From Cocos nucifera (Eukaryota > Streptophyta > Magnoliopsida > Arecales > Arecaceae): a stretch of 64,000 nt of DNA. The position numbers and the translations under genes are program-made. Every line of letters starts with the position of its first letter. Positions within the stretch are counted from its first letter, which is position 1. The notes under the pieces are model-generated. The model saw nothing but the letters and a program-made list of their open reading frames with translations. It did not search any database and was not told the origin of the DNA. Of this stretch, positions 1 to 10,232 are shown one piece after another. The DNA lies in NCBI GenBank assembly GCA_006176705.1, contig QRFJ01003055.1, positions 124,001 to 188,000 of the forward strand. Reading direction: 5' to 3'.

Positions 1-277
1 TGTGATTAGGGTTTCAAGTGGATACTATGATTTCACTAATTGGCACACCTCCTCACCTAATAGTTATTGGGTTATGTCAACTGATGAGTGGACAACTACT
101 ATCCAATGCTTCTCTAAGCAAGTTGCAGCAACACCAGTCTCTAGGCCTATGGCCTTTCCTAATAGTTATGGGCCATATTTCTTAATTAAATTAGACCCAC
201 CATACATCAGCAGGTGTAAAGGCATCATTGGTCCCTAACCAAATAGTTATTCAGCCAACCCCAACTTTACCATGGAC
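1..277 (-). mobile_element. Leader fragment of host copia element F (left part)
   Basis: This sequence aligns by eye with the untranslated leader of the other copia copies (for example around 52250-52340: the 'cacctcacctaa.agttattgg' stretch followed by the 'gatgagtggacaact' stretch). It continues at 13096 on the far side of element E, so E was inserted into this leader. The gag of F would lie to the left of the window. No coding capacity is supported. Confidence 0.6.
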
Positions 278-282
278 CATCT
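278..282. repeat. Target-site duplication CATCT, left copy (element E)
   Basis: CATCT directly precedes the TG of the left LTR of E. The same five bases follow the CA of the right LTR at 13091-13095. Confidence 0.9.
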
Positions 283-3161
283 TGATGGAAAACATGTAGG
301 ATTTCATGCATAGATTTCAAAATTTTTTTCAAATTAAAGCAGCAGAAGATATAGATTAAATAATTTAATATATAATATGCACGTAATCAAATTATAAAAA
401 CCTACATCAAGGATCTATAACATATCATGATGCAAATACAAATCTAAAAATAAATTAATCATAATTGGTATTGATCATATCAATACCTAGATCTAGAATA
501 ATTCTAGATCTAATTCTAGATCAAATCTAGGTTACCAAGAGATCAGATCTATTAGCTTTGCATAGGTCGAGAACTTCATAGTTGATTTTCGTTGTTGCTT
601 TTAGATCCACATATATGTTCGGCCTTTATAGATGATCCACACAAACCTGTAACATAGATTGGAGGTTCATCGAATGAAGATCCGCTTGAAGTGCTAGCTT
701 CTCACGAATCCCACCTAACGATTAATCGAATACATATTCTTTGATTCTCTTGGATACTCTAAGAGATGAAGAATATGAGGAGAAATAAGGGAGGAATTCA
801 ACCCTTGGATCTTTCATAAATCAAAAAATAAAATAAGAAAAAATAAATCCTAAGAGAAGACAAATCTTCTCCTTCAGGACATCCACAGTCCACGTCCCGA
901 AAATATTTCTATGCTAGGATCAGAGGAGACCTTCTCCCCTAGACTTTTTTCTATTTTTATAGATCTCACACCCTTAGATTTTTCTTATAAAAATCTCACA
1001 AAAAGAAATGGAGAACAAGGGCTCTCATGGGAACCCTAAGAGAAGACCTTCTTCTCTTCTTCTTCTCGCATTAGGACATGATCAGATCATGTCCAAAGAT
1101 GATTATTATGCTTCAATGTCTTGAAGCACAAATCCCCATGCCATCATACTTTCTCTCTCTCAAATTTTATCATATAAAATCATAAATAAAAAAAGAAGAG
1201 AGAAACATGAAAGAAAAATACAAGAGAAGACAATCTTCTCTTACCTTGTCTTGATCATGACATCATCATTTGATGTCCAAAAGAAAGGAACTACTCCAAA
1301 GAATTTGTTGCCTCATCCTCCCATGCCTCTCCCCCTTTTCCTTCTAATTTCTACCATGAAATCCCTCCTATTTTTTGGATGCCCACAACTCCTTTTTGGA
1401 GGCATTCCATAAGAGATAGGAAGACTAGGTCAAACGATCTAGTCAAACAGGGAATTTATGGGGCGTCCAACTCTTGGATGCCCCTCCTCCTAATTTTTAG
1501 GTGTGAACAAAGAAAATCACATAAGGTAGGAGAGGAATCATGCACAAAATTTGGAAGGGAGGGTGCCACAAAAATAGGGGGCAAGAGATGCTTTCCATAG
1601 GAAGAAAAGAAGAGTTTTAAGAGATCAAAACTCTATCTAATCTTTCTAAGTTTGACCTATTCAAACTAATTCCCAAAAACATCTGATGTGGGGTGTTGGA
1701 ACCTCTTCTTAGGTGTGAATTATTTCATGTAAATAGCTGGAATTAAATATTGGGCATGGGCTTTAATAGGTGCAAGAGAAAGAGAGAGAGTCCCAGTCCA
1801 ACTGGGACTCCTCTTGTTTGACTAGGTCAAAATAGTTTTGAATTTAATTTAAATTCTATTTAAATTAGATTAAACATAACCTAACTAATGATGATCCTAG
1901 TCCAACTAGGAGCTCAATTAAATTAGATTAAATCAAGATTTAAATCTAATTTAAATCTTAAATCAATTACGTGCACCCAAGTCCTAGTCTAATAAGGAAT
2001 TATTCTTTCATGCAATTGCCTTATCCAATAAAAAAACTGGACTTAATCTAATTAAGTCCAAACTAATTATAATTAAATCTAATTTAATTAGACTTGATCT
2101 CAGCCTGATTGCTCAATCAAATTGAGCCAATTAGCAATCCAATTGCTAATCGATCCTCCTACAACACTTGCATTAGGTCAAACATCAATCGCATTGAATG
2201 TTTGACCATGAAATGATTTTCAATCATCGATTAACCATCTGATCAGGTTACAAGCTCTAATGTGTGTAACCCCATAGGTTCGAAACTAAGCCAATAGTAT
2301 AGAAATCAATTTCTGTACCAATCGAAGTTACCATCTAGCAATGATTTCCGACGTCCGGATAGGTCGAATGTATGCAAAGCAACATTCTTAGAACCTTAGC
2401 CCATGGTTACCATGTAATTCATACTTTTGACCAATAATGCTCAAGACGACTTTGAGTATGCTGTCAACACTCATACAAGTCATCTCTATTGTGTCTCAAA
2501 ATTTTGTAAATCCCATGACACCTCACAAGGATTACCCAGGCCTAGGTTTTGCTAAATTGAAACACAGCGAGACATTCTCTTCCTGAAGTTAATCAGAAGT
2601 GGTCAATCCCATCTTGACTTATACACTGACTTTACAAATATTTGATTATACCCAAAAATATTTCAAACTTATATTTGAAATAAAGACAGTCCGGCACCAA
2701 AGTATAGTGAGTTGTTTGCAAGTCACCATGGTGATCTCAGGTCGGAGGGATACTTATACCCATTAGCCTTAGCTAACTACTCTTAATAGTAAAGTGCTAC
2801 ATTAGTAACGTTCAGTGTAGATGTACTCATACATCTCATCTGGATGCCATACCGGTGTCTCTACACCACTTGGTTACGAGGACAACCAACGCGTATGGTA
2901 TACAGTGACCTACATTAGATAAGTTATCATCCTAGTTAATAACTTATCATTTAGTCATAAATAATTTCAGAACCATTCGATAAATTTTTCTTTATTGATT
3001 GATTATGGTTTTAAGAATTTCATCAAAATTTAGTAGTTCATTTAAGGAAGATAGAACTTTTATGATGAACTAGCCAAATAACTATTATTATTAGATAATT
3101 CACATACTAATTTCAATCATCTACCACTTAGATGATTGGCTTTAGAACATATTTTTCAACA
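283..3161 (-). repeat. 3' LTR of element E
   Basis: On the minus strand it begins TGTTGAAAAATATG and ends TTTTCCATCA, and it pairs with 10233-13090. A TATA-like TATAAAAATAG lies on the minus strand at 951-961. The LTR carries three consecutive short hairpins at 2039-2150, described in the findings. At 2879 bp it is long for a copia LTR. Confidence 0.93.
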
Positions 3162-3171
3162 ACTCCCATTT
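3162..3171 (-). other. Polypurine tract of element E
   Basis: The minus strand reads AAATGGGAGT directly before the TG of the 3' LTR. This is the usual position and composition of a plus-strand DNA primer. Confidence 0.75.
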
Positions 3172-4236
3172 AGACTAAAGCCAATCAGAATGATATCAGA
3201 TATCCTATCTTCCATTTGAATTCATAGAACTCCTTAGTTCTGAGGCCTTAGCAAATGGGTCAGTCAACTTCTTTTTTTTACATCGATCTTCTAATGATCG
3301 ACGTCGCCCAGATCTAATATCTAAGATGAAAGTGATGTAGAATATGCTGGTCCTTAGGTTCTTTAGCCTGAGTTATAGCTCTAGTGCTATGATAGGACTA
3401 GACCATTGGTGGAGGGTGCCACTCCCAACCTGCTAATGAATCTTAGCAACTATGTAGCTTACATGGCAGCATCATATGCCACGATATACTCTACATCACT
3501 GTTGGATAGGCTAAAGTATAATGCTTGAAACCTTTCTAGTAGATTGCTCCTATAATTAGGATATGATCCAATATTCTCTTGTTGTCATCTTGTTAAAATA
3601 TCCACACGTTTTAAGTTAGTACATTCATATTTGAGTCACTGAACCTTAGTATTTTTGAAATACTTAAGGATTGTCTATACAATCTTTCAGTGGCTCTCAC
3701 TTGGATCAGACTAATATCTACTCACTATCTCTAGTGAGTATACCATATCAGGTCTCGTACATGAAGAAATAAGATGACAACTAAATCTTTATTCCTTGCA
3801 ATGCTGGAATGCCATTCCTGATTAAGAGAATTTTATCCTCAAACATCACAAGAAATAATACTTCAAAATATTTTGCCCAATTATAAATACAGGGTTTGTC
3901 TTTGTTCATAATAAAGATATGCATTCAGAATGTATGTTCGAACTCTGAGATGATACTCAGATGGGCTTTATAGCTCCTTACCTTTCCGTCTGTGCTACTC
4001 TGATCCTATTAAAAATTCATTCACACTCAATAAATTTTATCCCTTTAGATGAATCAACTAGTGTCCATACACTATTGATTTCCATGGACTTTAATTTGGG
4101 TCATGTGGCTCCAAGCCACTTCTCAGAGTTAGACCACTGCATTATTCCCTATAGGTGATTGGATCCTTGTTCTTCTCATCGAGCTCAACAGGATTGCCAT
4201 CTCGGATCTAGATACTAAAGTATCTGTCCAACTAAT
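3172..4236 (-). pseudogene. RNase H and reverse transcriptase remnant of element E
   Basis: On the minus strand, the end of copia RNase H is recognisable just inside the polypurine tract: a 'DPFAKA' motif (usual form DPLTKA) and a 'YHSDWL' terminus before the stop, interrupted by two stop codons. Further in (about 3430-3500), 'EYIVAYDAAM' corresponds to the RNase H 'EYIAA.EAA' segment that carries a catalytic Glu. No frame stays open for long. The fragment is separated from the rest of pol by the solo LTR starting at 4237. A plus-strand open frame at 3961-4158 is antisense to this pol and I do not regard it as a gene. Confidence 0.7.
4232..4236. repeat. Target-site duplication CTAAT, left copy (solo LTR)
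   Basis: CTAAT directly before TGAAGG at 4237 is repeated as CTAAT at 6508-6512 directly after the LTR. Confidence 0.92.
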
Positions 4237-6507
4237 TGAAGGAAAATCCTGATTTCTCGGTCCAGGTTCGTTCAGATCTGATCAGATCAAGAGATATATT
4301 TCAAAATTTTTTCTCTTTAATCTATATCAGATCTGAGATGTTTCATATCTGATTCTTATTATTTTAATAAATAAAATAAAATAAGAATAAATTAAATCAA
4401 ATTTAATTTACCTGATTTGGGTAATCCAATTACCCATTAATGATCCTGTATGCAACGGAAGGTTCTGGATCTAGCCACGCAAGCATCTGGCTTCTACCGA
4501 TATCCACTCAGGCTGGATTTGGAGATCCTCTTCTTCTTTATCACGTCTCCAAAAATTAGATCTAGATCTGATCTGGAGGATCTTCAAAACTCCTTTTGAA
4601 GATCAGCAGTCGTCCTTTGCAGCAGTGCAGCCTTCTTGCTTTTGATCGCCTTTCTTTGATCTGGATCGCACCAACCAAGCTCCAAAACTATTTTGGACGT
4701 GGAGAGGAGAGGGAGAAGAAGCTTTGGCATGGAGGAGGAGAGGAGAAAAGGCCTTTGGGTGTATGGAAACTCTTTTTCTCTTTGAGTTGGGTACAGGGTC
4801 TTATTTATAGACTAACTGTGATCCAACTCCTCTTCTTCCCAACCAATCACAACCCTTTGTGAAATCAGATCTAAATCTGATTGGTGGGAATAGAGTCCCC
4901 TGGATTCCTCCTTAGAGGGTGCCTAAGACCAGTCAAAGTTGGTTCTTAGAAGAACTCTAATTGGAATCCAAAAAGGAGATGGAGTCCTTGTCCAACAAGG
5001 ACTCCTAGGCGCCTCCAGCTTGGGTACACGCCTAGGGTGGCGTGCGCCCTCCTCCTTGCCAGGTTCTGGCAGGGGGACAGGCCCCCACCAGCTCTCCAAT
5101 AGGTGCATGACATGTGGTCAAAAGTCAAAGTGTCAATGGTCAACATTTGACCAGTCAAAGGTAGACTTTTGACCAAAGTCAAAGAACAAGAAATGGCAGG
5201 TGACCAAAAATGGTAGGTAATGTCTTACAAAATAAGACAACCTTTTCTGACTTGGACAACCTCCAGTCAGACCATATGAAGGCCTCTGAATTGAGCACAA
5301 ACTCCTTTGGCTCAGACAGGACAACTTATTTATGATAGTAAAAGAAGAACGTTAGGTTCAATCGAGTGCTAGCACGATTTCCTTGAACCTAATTGAATCT
5401 CATTCAGATCAATTGAACTGGATCAGTTCAATTGATGATCACCAGATTCAAACCCTTGTTTGTGTGACCCAGTTAGGTTCAGTTCTGTATGGTAATGGGA
5501 TATGTCATGATCTCTATCATCGACATCATCGAAACTCCTTTCGATGGATCAGAACTCTTCTGATTCGAACAGCTAGAATGATCGATCATCTAAATCATTC
5601 TAATTGCTCCCAAAATCCACCAGTGACACCTAGCAGTATATGGTGGCAACCCATCAGAGCTGAATGCGAACCTCTTGGTGCAGCTACCTGTGTGATTAAG
5701 TTCTTCTATCTTGAGCCCCGATCAGATTAGGGTTAAGGTAAACTCGTCAAACCCTAGTCTCTGTCATATGATGTAATCATTCGATTTGAGTCTGATGTGA
5801 AAATCTAAATAGAAACTCTTTCTATTATTTCACTCTACCATGGCCATGGATTTCTGGACTTGATTCTCATGATCATCATAGGGCTGCTCCTCTACCACCG
5901 AGGTAGATAGATTCCATCTTGATGCCATCCAGTTCCTACAATGAACATGCTATAGCCAACATACACCTCAGGGTTCCATATGGCTAGGAGATCGAGTAAT
6001 GGTGTAGTCAAACTATAACACCCTCAAGGTGAACTGCCGATGCACCTCAGGTCAAAGAACCAGACACACTACTGCAGCATCGAGTCAGTCATTGACGAGA
6101 AGGTAGACTCCCTAATGACTACTCGAGGTGGTCACGCTCAGTGCCCTCGTTCTCTAACGAGTACCTATACTCTCGCTCCGGTGTCTCCACACCATAGACT
6201 CAAGACTCATCTACTAAAGAGAAGCGATTGTACACCAATCTTTCAGATCAATCACCATCCTCGTGATGATCCTATGGTCAGGAGCAATTTATGAGTTAAT
6301 AATAATTATTCATGTCTTAAATTTTCAACTCTTGAAAATATGAATTATCATTACCATTAACTCAAAGGATGTATCACAGACACTAAATACACATATGTGA
6401 TAGAAAATAACCCATTTTATTCATATTAGTCAAAATTATAATTTTGCCCCTAGAAGTGTATTACAAGTGTCAGCCAATTCTGGCTTCTAGGGCACATATA
6501 TCTAACA
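4237..6507 (-). mobile_element. Solo LTR of the element-A copia family
   Basis: This 2,271-bp LTR, in minus orientation, matches the LTRs of element A (45831-48117 and 53970-56247) almost base for base over long stretches. It has no internal region, and both ends abut the same 5-bp duplication CTAAT. That is the signature of LTR-LTR recombination after a full insertion into the pol gene of element E. A minus-strand TATAAATAA lies at 4801-4809. Its near identity to the LTRs of A points to a recent insertion. Open frames inside it (for example 5383-5730 on the plus strand) are antisense and also occur in the LTRs of A only because the copies are young. Confidence 0.93.
5352..5601. repeat. Chain of inverted repeats in the LTR
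   Basis: Four or more inverted repeats follow each other: TTAGGTTCAA/TTGAACCTAA (5352-5361, 5383-5392) around the 10-bp palindrome GTGCTAGCAC (5366-5375); 12-bp arms at 5408-5419 and 5425-5436; CATCGAAA/TTTCGATG (5527-5534, 5539-5546); and AGAATGAT/ATCATTCT (5575-5582, 5594-5601). The same chain occurs in the other LTRs of this family. Confidence 0.8.
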
Positions 6508-7450
6508 CTAATACAATACTCTACCAGATCTCCTTAAAGGTGAAACTTTAATGGGCTCCAGATTTGATCTGATCAAATTCAGTTCTAAAGGTTTACTAGA
6601 TTACATCGGTTCTTTTCTACCAGTCAAACTTTTCAAGTTCAATTTTATAGACATAAATTTATTCTTTATGAAACTTTCTTGCAAAAGAAATGTCGTTACT
6701 ACTGATGAACATCTCATGCTCTTCAGTATGGTAGAATTAATCACTCTTAAATATCTATTGGACTAGGATCCAAGTTTATTTGTGTGCAAATATTTGATAT
6801 TGGCCGATCAACTCCAAACCCGAAAGTGAGAGTCTCTAGGTCTATACCCGATCCATATCCAATATGGAGTCTTTGCAAAAAATTCACTCAGTATAAATTT
6901 TTTGAGTAAAATAATTAGTCACAAGAGCACAACCTTGAAACAAGCAGACTAGTGAACCCTATCATGGATTGAACCATGTCTAACACAGTTTAATTTCTTC
7001 TTTTAGATATATTATGTTCTGAAAAGAAATCCACTAAGAGAGAATCCAATTCTCTCCTAAATATGTCACAAACTTCACTGGATAAGTATTCACCGCTTCA
7101 ATCTAATTGAAGAGTTTTAATACCATATCTAGTTTGTTTTTCTATTTCATTATTGAATCATTTGAACATTTCAAATGATTCAGCCTAGATGCATCCATGC
7201 TCAGATTGGTTGTCTGTAATGAAATATTAATATCTTCCTTTGGCACTTAAGTTCATAGGTCCACATACACTACTATGTATGAGACTTAGAACTTTATCGA
7301 CTCCTTCACCTTTTCGAGTAAAAGGTGACTTTATCATCTTTCCAAGAAGATAAAATTCATAGGCTATCAATGATTCACAATCATTGATGTCGAGGTTTTC
7401 CTCTCAAGCTAATCCATTTATCCTATTCTTGTCAAGATGATCAAACCTAT
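6508..7450 (-). pseudogene. Integrase remnant of element E
   Basis: The interrupted pol resumes after the solo LTR. On the minus strand, copia integrase is recognisable between about 7035 and 7310: a 'SSVCGPM' segment (family form SDVCGP), 'FEMFK.FNNEIEKQTR' and then 'KTLQLD.SGEYLS' (family form KVLRSDRGGEYLS, with the second catalytic Asp of the DDE triad). Stops and indels occur throughout. The closest intact relative in this window is the integrase of element A. Sequence at 6513-6790 also has a plus-strand open frame (6551-6766) without recognisable content. Confidence 0.6.
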
Positions 7451-9888
7451 AATGCAAAAGATAGATATCCATGATATAATCTAACTTTGGTGTGTACATT
7501 AAACTTAACAGATTGTATAAATGTTAAATGTTACTTCTTTATTGTCCATGTATTATTGTAATATTATTCATAATAATATCACAACAATCTTCTTTATTGA
7601 TAAATGATAACCATCTCTGACCAAAAGGCCATCAAAGATAATATTTATCATAAACGATGGACAATAGTGATAATCACTCAAAATGACATCTATTGAAAAT
7701 AAGCATGACAGTTTCTAAAGCTAGGATTGGATCAAAACTTCCATCCCTAATATTTAGGTATTTCTCATCATTTTCAAATATCCCACTTACTTGTAGTCTT
7801 TGCAACAAATTGCATAAGACTACCGACATCTAATACCTATGTAGTAGAATTATGTGTAGAGAAATTTTAAAGTGTTATCATATAACATCCTTAATGAGCA
7901 ACTTTTACTCCTTTCTCTTATTCAGCCTATTATGGTCAAGAAAAGCAAGAAAAATCTTCTTCCTATGATCTTGCTTCTAACATTAGAAGCACTATGCCTA
8001 ATTTGGGTGAACCTTGGACTAATTGTTTTGACTAGACTTTGAAGCTCCAATACGAATCCATTCATACTACTGAACCAAATTCAACTTTCGATACTAATTA
8101 TTGATGTTGGATCCCAAAAGTCATCACTGTCTAATAGTGATAGGAGCAATTAGGGTTTAGTCTTATTTTGAGAAAAGAGAATAATGACCTAGTATATGAA
8201 TTATATTAAGCCTAGAGACTTGGACTTTAGTCTATAAGTTCTTCCACTATTTTATTCGAATTGGTAGTCTCTACCTCCAATTGAAAAAATTATAATAATT
8301 CTTTAGTGGGTACTAGAATCCACATAGGCTGCACATAAGCCCAACTATGGTTAGTCAACCTATGTACATCTAAGGATTGGTTCATAATCAATTGTTTCTC
8401 TAAACAATATCTAGTAATTTAATTTCACCCCAAAAATCTAATCAGTAGGCTAAGGCCTCCACTGTAAGGATCTGATTAGGTTCAATCATTAACATGACTA
8501 TACTTGGTGCATCTAACCAATGAATGATTAAGTCCAACTATAGTTGGTTAATCTAACCACCATTAGAGAGACACATTCAAGTCATCATATGATGAATGAT
8601 AATTCTATTAGTTAACAAGCACCAGGCCTATGGGCCTACAATGATTATTGAATTAATGGACCCATTATCAAACATCTTAATGGGAGGCTATGAATCAATT
8701 TTCTCCATAACTTTATCATTTTAAGGACCTAATAATTTTAGAAAATTTAAATTATTAGTGATTTAATGATAGAATGGACATGGACTAATTTGCTCCCACT
8801 CACTTCACCAAGTCAAGTCCTCCCACTGACTTCTCAAGTCATTGATGAGGATTAGGATCAATTTTGGTCCATGGGCGCCTATATCAATCTCACTGAGTAA
8901 AATCAGTCTCACAGATTTTCTATGTGAAATGGGTTAGCACGAATCAATGAGCAACCTAATCGAAAGCTGATTAACCTCATTGGCTAGGTAAGTGAGATCG
9001 GTGGGAGGATCTGCCAAGGCTTGCCTTAGACACCATCAGAAATGGCTAGGTAAGTGGGCTGCTAATTAAAAACCATTGATCTGAGATGCCATACTTATCT
9101 TAGACACCAATTGATTTATCAATTTTGATTTAGTTTGCCTAAAGACTTGGGCTCGAGCACTGAGCCATGATCAATATCCATTTGTTAGATGTATGGACTT
9201 TGATCAACTACAACTATTGAATTGATCTAAAGAAATGACCTAATCTTAACTAACTATTAACTAGGTTTGATCAATTTTTTAACTAAGTCAACATTTAATC
9301 TAACACTAGGTCTAAGCCAGTTAAGGACCTAATCAAAGCTAACCCATTATCTATTAACCCATGTTTTATGAAATTATCTTAGGATCTTCAAATCACAAAC
9401 CTAGATCCTAAACAATCACTTAATTCTCAATTAAGTTCAAGCTTATGAGTTTGGATTTATGGAACCTCAACACTAATTTTTGATTTGATAATTTAAAGAA
9501 TTTTCAAATTGTAAATACTTTACTTTGAATCAAATTCACATAATGGTTTTAAATCTGATTTGTTTCAATATTTTGATCATGTTCTAGGATTTTGAATCTA
9601 GGATTTTGTAGAAAGTAAGTTTGCAATTTAAATTCTATAAAACTTAAATATTGTACATAAGAAAACTAGATTCAAAAATGAAGCTACATATCAACATATG
9701 CAACATGAAGATCTAGATCAAAACATGAAACATATCACATGGATCTCATTTAAATAATCAAAATTAGATCGTAAACTATATAATAATAGATTTAAAATCT
9801 AAAAATAAATCATAAATTATTTTAGATCTCATCTAATAAATTTATAATTTAGGTTTCTCGGATCAGCACATTCTTGGACAACCTTTTC

Positions 9889-9912
9889 ACTGTAAGGGAT
9901 AAACCTTACAGT
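9889..9912 (-). repeat. Leader hairpin 1 of element E
   Basis: Perfect 9-bp arms, ACTGTAAGG and CCTTACAGT, enclose a 6-base loop. The flanks (GGACAACCT on one side, AGGACAATCTTA on the other) recur around hairpin 2 and around a hairpin in the leader of F. Confidence 0.7.
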
Positions 9913-10100
9913 AGGACAATCTTATAGTGGTATATACAATCCTAATATTATTTAGGTCAAATTTAGAAAATCTAAAATAGATCTAATATCTATTTAATTT
10001 TAAATTTAAATTAAAAAATTAAATTATAATTTTTTTTATACCAAATCTAAATTATTCATGATTCAGATTCAGATCAGCACATACTAGGACAATCTTTTCA

Positions 10101-10122
10101 TTGTAAGGGGTTAACCTTACAA
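10101..10122 (-). repeat. Leader hairpin 2 of element E
   Basis: Perfect 8-bp arms, TTGTAAGG and CCTTACAA, enclose a 6-base loop. It is a diverged direct repeat of hairpin 1, about 210 bp away. The second pair of the stem is C:G in hairpin 1 and T:A here. Confidence 0.7.
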
Positions 10123-10219
10123 CAGGACAACCTTATGGCAGTATGTGTGATCTTTAATTAATTTTAATTTTTAAATTTATTCTTAAGCATACATGATCAT
10201 ATTATAAAATAGCCTAGAT

Positions 10220-10231
10220 GCTCTAATACCA
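10220..10231 (-). other. Primer-binding site of element E (initiator tRNA-Met)
   Basis: The minus strand reads TGGTATTAGAGC one base inside the 5' LTR. This is the common plant copia primer-binding sequence, complementary to the 3' end of initiator tRNA-Met. Confidence 0.85.
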
Positions 10232-10232
10232 C

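Larger units (their letters stand above)
7451..10219 (-). mobile_element. Degenerate protease, gag and leader region of element E
   Basis: By position this stretch holds the zinc-binding, protease and gag parts and a long untranslated leader of E on the minus strand. I cannot follow a reliable reading frame, and no open frame longer than about 60 codons survives. The leader (from about 8200 on) shares short phrases with the leader of F. The part nearest the primer-binding site holds two similar hairpins, listed separately. Confidence 0.45.

Noticed and set aside
2..238. Open frame of 78 codons at the left edge
   Set aside because: The region aligns with the untranslated leader of other copia copies, so no protein is expected.
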